This document shows positions 54,982 through 64,000 of a stretch of 64,000 nt of DNA, one piece after another (the first letter of the stretch is position 1; every line of letters starts with the position of its first letter). The stretch is from Chiayiivirga flava (lineage in GTDB: Bacteria > Pseudomonadota > Gammaproteobacteria > Xanthomonadales > Xanthomonadaceae): positions 372,001-436,000 of the forward strand of contig NZ_JACHHP010000004.1 of NCBI RefSeq assembly GCF_014202825.1, in the 5' to 3' direction. The notes below the pieces were generated by a model that was given only the letters and a program-made list of their open reading frames with translations, did no database searches and was not told the DNA's origin. A program made the translations under genes and the position numbers.

Positions 54982-55706
54982 CCGTGCATTGTGCCGCAAT
55001 GTCTCGCGGCGTGGCCGGTGTGATGCCGTGCGTGACCCGGGGAGGTTCAGGCGCGATGCGTTAGGCGCCACGGCGCGATGGTGTTCGAAACCCTCGCTTG
55101 CGGGCTGCAGCACGCATCGGCTGCGGCCGTGCCGCGCAGGCGCCGTTCGCACGCCCCCGGCTGCCGCCGCCGCGAGCATGGTCACGCGATCGCACGCCGC
55201 TTTTGTTGCGCTGCTGCACGAAAGTGGTAGCGGGTCATCGATCCGGCGGCGCGGCATTTTCCGGAACAGACATGAGCGGCGTCGGTGCGGCCGGCCACCT
55301 CGCCACATGCGAGGACCTTCGCCGACTGCTGCAGTCGTCCTGCTTCCGCCCCCGCAGCCGACGCGGGCGCGCGTCACGTAAAAGACACATATTTTCACAA
55401 TTCGCCGTACACGTGCCCAGCGCTACCGTTCGTCCAGAAAATGTGTGACGGGCCACACAGATTTTTGAAAACGGCAGACAAAACGCGTAGCGTTGAAGTC
55501 GCAGCGACGATGCCTCCGCCGGATGCGGACGCCACCGATGCGGCTGAGACGTGGGGTCTGAAACAACAACCATGCACGGCACCCGGGCGGGTCGCCGTGA
55601 TCGAAACCGGTGTTCGGGCGAGGGTCCCCGTGCATGTCGACGTTCGATCGCCACCACAGACACTTCTCGCAGCGCAGGATGTGCGCTGCGTTCACGAGCC
55701 GCTGAC
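54982..55706. other. Gene-free gap otsB / kinase 1
   Basis: 725 bases between divergent genes. The stretch 55,380-55,520 is clearly richer in A+T than its surroundings and contains the kinase promoter (55465-55493) and an inverted repeat GTGTG - N6 - CACAC (55443-55458). I find no ECF sigma gene here, although such kinases often follow one. Confidence 0.55.
55465..55493 (+). promoter_or_regulatory. Promoter of the tandem kinase genes
   Basis: -35 TTGAAA (55465-55470), 17-bp spacer, -10 TAGCGT (55488-55493). The 5' leader to the kinase ATG would be about 205 bases. The inverted repeat GTGTG/CACAC just upstream (55443-55458) could be an operator. Confidence 0.5.
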
Positions 55707-58133
55707 ATGGACGCCAATCGCTGGCAGCGCGTACGCGCAATCTTCGACGCCGTGGCCGATGCCGACCCGGACACCTGGGACTCGATGCTCGCCGTGGCCT
55801 GCGCCGACGCGCCGGACCTGCGTGAAGACGTCCGCCGCCTGCTCGAGGCTGATCTGGCCGCCCGCGGCGAACCGAGCCGCATCGCCGATCACTCGCCGGC
55901 GTTCCTGGGCGACGCCGCCGAGGCCGACGACCGCCGCCAGGTGGATGCGTGGATCGGCCGGCAGCTCGGCGCCTGGCGGATCGTGCGCAGCCTGGGCCGC
56001 GGCGGCATGGGCATGGTGTATCTGGCCGAGCGTGAAGACGGCGAGTTCCGCCAGCAGGCCGCGATCAAGCTGTTGCGGATGGAGCTGGCCGACGACATCG
56101 CGCGGCAGCGGTTCCTGTCCGAGCGCCAGATCCTGGCCGAACTCGAACACCCGCACATCGCGCGCCTGCTCGACGGCGGCAGCACGCGCGAGAGCGGCCC
56201 GTGGTTCGCGCTCGAATACGTCGACGGCGTGCCGCTCACCGCGTGGTGCGACAGCCGACGGCTGGGCATCCGCGAGCGGCTGAACCTGTTCCTCGATGTC
56301 TGCGCTGCGGTCGCGTACGCGCACGAACGCCTCGTGGTGCACCGCGATCTGAAGCCGGCGAACATTCTCGTCGATGCCGCAGGGCAGGTGAAGCTGCTCG
56401 ATTTCGGCATCGCCAAGCTGCTGGACGCGAAGACCGATCAAACCGGTACCGCGATACGCGTGTTCACGCCGGACTACGCCGCACCCGAACAGATCCGCGG
56501 CGAACGCGCGACCGTCACCACCGACGTCTATGCGCTGGGAGTCATCCTCTACGAACTGCTGGTGGGTCAGCGGCCGCATCCCATGGATCAGAGCCCGCTT
56601 GCAGTCGAGCGCGCTGTACTGGAGACCGACCCACTGCGCCCGAGCGCGACCTTCACCCGTCGCGTTGCCGCATATCGCAAGCTGGGAATCTCAGCCAAGT
56701 CAAACAACATGGCGCAACTGCGCTCGGCGCTCCAGGGAGACCTTGATGCCATCGTGATGAAGGCGCTGCGCAAGGAGGCAGGAAGACGCTATGCGTCGGT
56801 CCACGAATTCTCCGAGGACCTCCGGAATCATCTGTCCATGCGCCCCGTTCTCGCGAGACGGGGGGGCTTGCGATATCGGATCGATCGCTTCCTGCGGCGC
56901 AATGTGGTGGCGGTAGCGCTGGGTGGGCTCACGCTCGTTGCTCTCGCGGGCGGCATGACGGCTGCGCTTTACCAGGCGGCGGAGGCGACCAGGCAGCGGG
57001 ACTCGGCCAACCGCGAAGCGGCGACATCGAGGGAAGCTCTCGCATTCATGCGTAGTCTGTTCGAGCTGGCCGATCCGGCAAACACCGACGGCGCAACGGT
57101 CACGGCGAGCGATATTCTGCATCGGGGCGCCGAACAGGTGCGCACGTCCCTCGAAGGAGAACCCGCGATACGAACCACTCTCATGGCCGCGATGGGAAGT
57201 GCCTTTCTCGGGTTGGGGATGGATGGCGACGCCAAGCCCTTGCTCGAGACCGCGGTGACGGAGGCCCGTCTCCTTGGCGACGAGAGGGCGATTCGCGCAA
57301 GCGAGATCGACTACGCTCCCGTGTTGCAGAAGGAAGGACGCTACGACGAGGTTCTCAGGCGGTTGCTCCCGTTGCGAAATTCGTTCGTGATTCGCACGCA
57401 GTCCGATCATGTAGAGGCGGCAAGCCTCGATTTCCAGATCGGCATGGCGTACTACAACAGCGACCAGTTGATGGAGGCGGAGCAGTGGATCGGCTCCGCA
57501 CTCTCGCTCCGGCGTGCCGTACCGAACCTCGCTGCCCATAGCCAGGGCATAGTCGCCGTCTACGTGCAGATTCTGCGAGAACTCGGGCGCTACTCCCAGG
57601 CGCTTTCCGTGGCAAGCGCAGAATTGCGGGTTGCACGTGAACGCGGACGAATTGCGGAGCAGGCAGGAGCCTTGGCCGTGGTAGCGGCTGTGGAAATGGA
57701 CATGGGTCAACTGGACCAGTCCGAACGCAGTTTCAGACAGAGTCTGCGGTTGGCAGAGGATGTGTTCGGCCCGGAGCATCCGAGCGCACTGACGAAGCGA
57801 GTGAATCTGGCACTTTGCCTCAGGGCGCAAGGCAGATTCGATGATGTCGCCCGGATCATGGAAGAGATCATCGCCGTCAGGCGACTGAAGTACTCCACGC
57901 AGAAGCGGAGAATTGCCGACAACCTGTACACGTTGGCAACCGCGAATCTCGGGCGTGGCCACCTTGCTGCCGCACGCGACAACGTGTTGGAAGCCCTGTC
58001 GCTGTATCGGGAAACCGCCGGCCCGGGCAGCGCGGATTCGACCAGTGCGGAGGCGCTTCTTGCGAGCATCGAAAATCGGGAGTTGCTCGATTCTGCGTCG
58101 GTGTCCATTGCGGCAGATGGGTTGCCCCGCTAG
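55707..58133 (+). CDS. Membrane Ser/Thr protein kinase with TPR sensor domain, paralog 1
   Basis: The 808-aa protein starts with an ~85-residue N-terminal module (QRVRAIFDAVADADPDTWDS) typical of this bacterial group, then a Hanks kinase domain (about 90-380): glycine loop LGRGGMGMVYLAE, Lys121 (AAIKLL), Asp214 in HRDLKPAN, DFG at 232-234, and YAAPEQI. One TM helix (about 393-415) follows, then TPR-like repeats to the C-terminus (EALAFMRSLF, MGSAFLGLGMDGDAKPLLE, YNSDQLMEAEQWI). The sensor half would be outside the cytoplasm. It shares the first ~240 residues with paralog 2 with only about 8 substitutions, but the rest is quite different. Substrates unknown. Confidence 0.92.
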   Translation: MDANRWQRVRAIFDAVADADPDTWDSMLAVACADAPDLREDVRRLLEADLAARGEPSRIADHSPAFLGDAAEADDRRQVDAWIGRQLGAWRIVRSLGRGGMGMVYLAEREDGEFRQQAAIKLLRMELADDIARQRFLSERQILAELEHPHIARLLDGGSTRESGPWFALEYVDGVPLTAWCDSRRLGIRERLNLFLDVCAAVAYAHERLVVHRDLKPANILVDAAGQVKLLDFGIAKLLDAKTDQTGTAIRVFTPDYAAPEQIRGERATVTTDVYALGVILYELLVGQRPHPMDQSPLAVERAVLETDPLRPSATFTRRVAAYRKLGISAKSNNMAQLRSALQGDLDAIVMKALRKEAGRRYASVHEFSEDLRNHLSMRPVLARRGGLRYRIDRFLRRNVVAVALGGLTLVALAGGMTAALYQAAEATRQRDSANREAATSREALAFMRSLFELADPANTDGATVTASDILHRGAEQVRTSLEGEPAIRTTLMAAMGSAFLGLGMDGDAKPLLETAVTEARLLGDERAIRASEIDYAPVLQKEGRYDEVLRRLLPLRNSFVIRTQSDHVEAASLDFQIGMAYYNSDQLMEAEQWIGSALSLRRAVPNLAAHSQGIVAVYVQILRELGRYSQALSVASAELRVARERGRIAEQAGALAVVAAVEMDMGQLDQSERSFRQSLRLAEDVFGPEHPSALTKRVNLALCLRAQGRFDDVARIMEEIIAVRRLKYSTQKRRIADNLYTLATANLGRGHLAAARDNVLEALSLYRETAGPGSADSTSAEALLASIENRELLDSASVSIAADGLPR

Positions 58134-58265
58134 ACGGCCGCATGCCAGTCACTCTCGACACATGGAGCGTTTGCAGGCGTTTCGGGGCAGGCCGATGCGG
58201 ATCGAGCAGGCCGCCCGCGCCATCGCGTGCCGCGCACGAAATGCAGCCGGTGGTGCGACACCCGC

Positions 58266-61028
<2,763 letters not shown>

Positions 61029-61097
61029 AACCCGCGCGCTTCGGCCACAGCTTCCGCGCATCGCGGTCATCGGCACCACGGCCACATCGGAATTCCC

Positions 61098-63686
61098 ATG
61101 CGCATGGACAAACTCACCTCCCGCTTCCAGCAGGCGCTCAGCGACGCGCAGTCGCTCGCCGTCGGGCGCGACCACAACATGCTCGAACCGGTGCACGTGT
61201 TCGTCGCGCTGCTCGATCAGCAGGGCGGCAGCACGCGGCCGCTGCTGGCGCAGGCCGGCGTCAACGTGCCGGTGCTGCGCGAGCGGCTCGGCGAGGCGCT
61301 GGAAAAGGTGCCGGCGGTGCGCGGGCAGGAAGGCACCATCAACGTCGGCAACGAGTTGACGCGGCTGTTGAACCTCACCGACAAGCTCGCGCAGCAGCGC
61401 GGCGACCAGTTCATCGCGAGCGAGCTGTTCGTGCTCGCGGCGCTGGAGGACAAGGGCGCGGTCGGCCAGGCGCTGAAAGGCGCGGGTGCCGACCGGGCCA
61501 GGCTCGAAGCAGCCATCGACAAGGTCCGCGGCGGCGAGAAGGTCAGCGACGCCAGCGCCGAGGAGGCGCGCCAGGCGCTGGAGAAATACACCATCGACCT
61601 GACCGCGCGCGCCGAGTCCGGCAAGCTCGACCCGGTGATCGGGCGCGACGAGGAGATCCGCCGCACCATCCAGGTGCTGCAGCGGCGCACCAAGAACAAC
61701 CCGGTGCTGATCGGCGAACCCGGCGTCGGCAAGACCGCCATCGTCGAGGGGCTGGCCCAGCGCATCGTCAACGGCGAGGTGCCCGAGGGCCTGCGCAATC
61801 GCCGCGTGCTGTCGCTGGACATGGGCGCGCTGATCGCGGGCGCCAAGTTCCGCGGCGAGTTCGAGGAGCGGCTCAAGGGCGTGCTGAACGATCTGGCGAA
61901 GCAGGAAGGCCAGGTCATTCTCTTCATCGACGAACTGCACACGATGGTCGGCGCGGGCAAGGCCGAGGGGTCGATGGACGCCGGCAACATGCTCAAGCCC
62001 GCGCTCGCGCGCGGCGAGCTGCACTGCATCGGCGCGACCACGCTGGACGAATACCGCAAGTACGTGGAGAAGGACGCCGCGCTCGAGCGCCGTTTCCAGA
62101 AGGTGTTCGTTGGCGAGCCAAGCGTCGAGGACACCATCGCGATTCTGCGTGGCTTGAAGGAGCGCTACGCCGTGCATCACGGCGTCGAGATCACCGACCC
62201 CGCCATCGTCGCCGCGGCCACGCTGTCGCATCGCTACATCGCGGACCGCCAGCTGCCCGACAAGGCCATCGACCTGATGGACGAGGCTGCGTCGCGCATC
62301 CGCATGGAGATCGATTCCAAACCCGAGGAGCTCGACCGCAAGGAGCGCCGCCTGATCCAGCTCAAGATCCAGCGCGAGGCTCTGAAGAAGGAGAAGGACG
62401 CCGAGTCGAAGCAACGCCTGTCCGATCTCGAAGCCGACATCGCCACGCTGGAGCGCGACTTCAACGATCTGGAAGAAGTCTGGAAAGCCGAAAAGGCCAC
62501 GCTGCAGGGCGCGACCAAGATCAAGGAACAGATCGAACAGGCCAAGCTCGATCTCGATGCCGCGCAGCGCCGGCAGGACTACGCGCGCATGAGCGAAATC
62601 CAGTACGGCACGATCCCGGAACTGGAAAAGCAGCTGCACGCCGCGCAGGAAGCGGAGACCAAGGGCTTCACTTTGCTGCAGGACAAGGTCACGGCCGAGG
62701 AAATCGCGCAGGTGGTATCGCGCTGGACCGGCATCCCGGTCAGCAAGATGCTCGAAGGCGAGCGCGAAAAGCTGCTGAAGATGGAACAGGCGCTGCACGC
62801 GCGCGTGGTCGGCCAGGACGAGGCGGTGAAGGCCGTGTCCGATGCCATCCGCCGTTCGCGTGCGGGCCTGTCGGATCCGTCGCGTCCGAACGGGTCGTTC
62901 CTGTTCCTCGGGCCCACCGGCGTCGGCAAGACCGAGTTGTGCAAGGCGCTCGCATCGTTCTTGTTCGACACCGAGGAGGCGATGGTGCGCATCGACATGA
63001 GCGAGTTCATGGAAAAGCATTCCGTGAGCCGACTCATCGGTGCGCCCCCGGGATACGTCGGCTACGACGAAGGCGGTTATCTCACCGAGGCGGTGCGCCG
63101 TCGTCCGTACAGCGTGATCCTGCTCGACGAAGTGGAGAAGGCACACCCGGACGTGTTCAACGTGCTGCTGCAGCTGCTCGACGACGGCCGCCTGACGGAC
63201 GGACAGGGCCGCACGGTCGACTTCCGCAACACCGTCATCGTGATGACCTCGAACCTCGGTTCGAACCTGATCCAGGAACTGTCGGCCGACGATTCTGCGG
63301 AAAGCTACACCCAGATCAAGGCCGCGGTGATGGGCGTGGTGCAGGCGCATTTCCGGCCGGAGTTCATCAACCGGCTCGACGAGATCGTGGTGTTCCATCC
63401 GCTGGGCAAGGAACAGATCCGCGAAATCGCACGGTTCCAGACGCAATACCTCGCCAAGCGGCTGGCAGAACGCGGTATCCGGCTTGAACTCGACGATTCC
63501 GCGCTGCTGCTGCTGGGCAACATCGGCTTCGATCCGGTCTACGGCGCCAGGCCGCTGCGCCGCGCGATCCAGCAACTGCTGGAGAACCCGCTGGCGCAGA
63601 AGATCCTCGCCGGCGAATTCGGCAGTGGCGATACGCTCCGGATCGAGGCGCAGGGCGGCGCGCTGACCTTCGGCAAGGGGGCCTGA
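61098..63686 (+). CDS. clpB: ATP-dependent disaggregase/chaperone
   Basis: The 862-aa protein has the full ClpB layout: N-domain (1-150), AAA+ 1 with Walker A GEPGVGKT at 206-213 and Walker [11 protein letters not shown], the coiled-coil M domain (about 405-525; [20 protein letters not shown]), AAA+ 2 with Walker A GPTGVGKT (about 607-614) and pore loop GYVGYDEGG, then a C-terminal domain. It works with DnaK to dissolve protein aggregates after heat. Length matches E. coli ClpB (857). The ATG at 61098 gives [14 protein letters not shown], like the family; a second ATG is 6 bases downstream. Confidence 0.98.
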   Translation: MRMDKLTSRFQQALSDAQSLAVGRDHNMLEPVHVFVALLDQQGGSTRPLLAQAGVNVPVLRERLGEALEKVPAVRGQEGTINVGNELTRLLNLTDKLAQQRGDQFIASELFVLAALEDKGAVGQALKGAGADRARLEAAIDKVRGGEKVSDASAEEARQALEKYTIDLTARAESGKLDPVIGRDEEIRRTIQVLQRRTKNNPVLIGEPGVGKTAIVEGLAQRIVNGEVPEGLRNRRVLSLDMGALIAGAKFRGEFEERLKGVLNDLAKQEGQVILFIDELHTMVGAGKAEGSMDAGNMLKPALARGELHCIGATTLDEYRKYVEKDAALERRFQKVFVGEPSVEDTIAILRGLKERYAVHHGVEITDPAIVAAATLSHRYIADRQLPDKAIDLMDEAASRIRMEIDSKPEELDRKERRLIQLKIQREALKKEKDAESKQRLSDLEADIATLERDFNDLEEVWKAEKATLQGATKIKEQIEQAKLDLDAAQRRQDYARMSEIQYGTIPELEKQLHAAQEAETKGFTLLQDKVTAEEIAQVVSRWTGIPVSKMLEGEREKLLKMEQALHARVVGQDEAVKAVSDAIRRSRAGLSDPSRPNGSFLFLGPTGVGKTELCKALASFLFDTEEAMVRIDMSEFMEKHSVSRLIGAPPGYVGYDEGGYLTEAVRRRPYSVILLDEVEKAHPDVFNVLLQLLDDGRLTDGQGRTVDFRNTVIVMTSNLGSNLIQELSADDSAESYTQIKAAVMGVVQAHFRPEFINRLDEIVVFHPLGKEQIREIARFQTQYLAKRLAERGIRLELDDSALLLLGNIGFDPVYGARPLRRAIQQLLENPLAQKILAGEFGSGDTLRIEAQGGALTFGKGA

Positions 63687-63694
63687 TCCGTTCA

Positions 63695-63718
63695 CCCGCC
63701 GCGTGCGAGCGCGGCGGG
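63695..63718 (+). terminator. Hairpin after clpB
   Basis: CCCGCCGCG - TGCGAG - CGCGGCGGG, a 9-bp perfect stem 9 bases past the stop. Only a short TTCC follows, so termination may be partial. Confidence 0.55.
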
Positions 63719-63788
63719 ATGTTCCGGCGCTTTCCGGCCTTCCCGTCGACGTGTGCACATGCCAGCCCATCGCCGCGCCTTCGACACT

Positions 63789-63834
63789 TTGCACGCACCG
63801 GAAATTTCGCTAGTCTTACCTAATCAGTTTAGGT
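63789..63834 (+). promoter_or_regulatory. Promoter and palindromic operator of the padR-type gene
   Basis: -35 TTGCAC (63789-63794), 16-bp spacer, -10 TAGTCT (63811-63816). Immediately after lies ACCTAA - TCAGT - TTAGGT (63818-63834), a perfect 6-bp palindrome covering the transcription start. This is a good place for autorepression by the PadR protein coded 10 bases downstream. Confidence 0.65.
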
Positions 63835-63843
63835 GAGCAAACA

Positions 63844-64000
63844 ATGACCACGTCCCCGTTGCTGCCCGGCACGCTCGATCTGCTGGTGCTCAAGGCGGTA
63901 TCGCTCGGTGCCGAACACGGCTACGGCATCCTGCAGCGCATCCAGCGTGCGTCGCGCGACGTGCTGGTGATCGAGCAGGGGGCGCTGTATCCGGCGCTGT
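63844..64000 (+). CDS. PadR-family transcriptional regulator, N-terminal part (cut by window end)
   Basis: 52 codons are visible: MTTSPLLPGTLDLLVLKAVS then LGAEHGYGILQRIQ and EQGALYPAL. This is the winged helix of PadR regulators: LPGTLDLLVL (helix 1), HGYGI (helix 2 onset), and the recognition region QGALYPAL. PadR proteins repress their own gene and often a neighbouring membrane or transporter gene; the target would be beyond the window. Its palindromic operator lies just upstream. Confidence 0.9.
   Translation, partial: MTTSPLLPGTLDLLVLKAVSLGAEHGYGILQRIQRASRDVLVIEQGALYPAL

Noticed and set aside
55382-55706. Search for an ECF sigma-factor gene ahead of the kinases
   Set aside because: No frame with sigma region 2 or 4 motifs was found; only promoter-like sequence is present.

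Overview
The window is high-G+C gammaproteobacterial chromosome, most probably from the Lysobacterales/Xanthomonadales (Lysobacter- or Luteimonas-like). The pointers are the order sucCD / pilS..pilR / pilin genes / pilB-pilC-pilD-coaE, an S-adenosylhomocysteine (SAH) riboswitch in front of ahcY, exported proteins with DUF4124-type or [ILV]F-x-[DN]-GFE ends, and many REP-like hairpins with short tandem repeats between genes. I see no rRNA, tRNA, CRISPR array or complete insertion sequence.

Layout. 1-4.0 kb: end of a BlaI/MecI-type repressor, an M56 metallopeptidase-TonB fusion, and an OmpR-type two-component system. 4.1-6.4 kb: an exported EF-hand protein, ilvE and a DUF4124 protein. 6.7-18.6 kb: metF, ahcY and metK, three genes of the SAM/methionine cycle, interleaved with accessory material: two beta-helix proteins, a VapBC-like pair, and a tandem pair of beta-propeller proteins made by a recent ~1.5 kb duplication. 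18.7-24.2 kb: coaE, a small Excalibur protein, pilD, pilC and pilB.

24.4-34.4 kb: a type IV pilin locus of visibly lower G+C. It holds two pilins behind a sigma-54 promoter, a TfpX/TfpZ accessory protein, the activator PilR, and a set of glycan genes (two glycosyltransferases, a GT-C membrane glycosyltransferase, a YbhN-like membrane protein and two methyltransferases), which suggests pilin glycosylation. 34.4-40.2 kb: an accessory island (secreted RHS/YD-repeat protein with a cysteine-rich tail, a 27-residue membrane peptide, a decayed hicBA module) lies between pilR and pilS, which are normally adjacent.

42.5-51 kb: sucCD, a DUF559 endonuclease-like gene, nadE, bamD, and the tightly overlapping run rluD-pgeF-DUF4166-DCC. 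51-55 kb: an otsB-GH15-otsA trehalose operon. 55.7-61 kb: two tandem Ser/Thr kinases whose catalytic halves are nearly identical while their TPR sensor halves differ. 61-64 kb: clpB and the start of a PadR regulator with a palindromic operator.

How the parts work together. MetF, AhcY and MetK make and recycle the methyl donor; the SAH riboswitch matches AhcY output to its substrate, and the two SAM methyltransferases of the glycan cluster draw on the same pool. PilS would signal to PilR, PilR would activate the sigma-54 pilin promoter, PilD processes the pilins, PilB/PilC assemble them, and the glycan cluster would decorate them. The four beta-rich exported proteins share one C-terminal tail and may share a sorting route.
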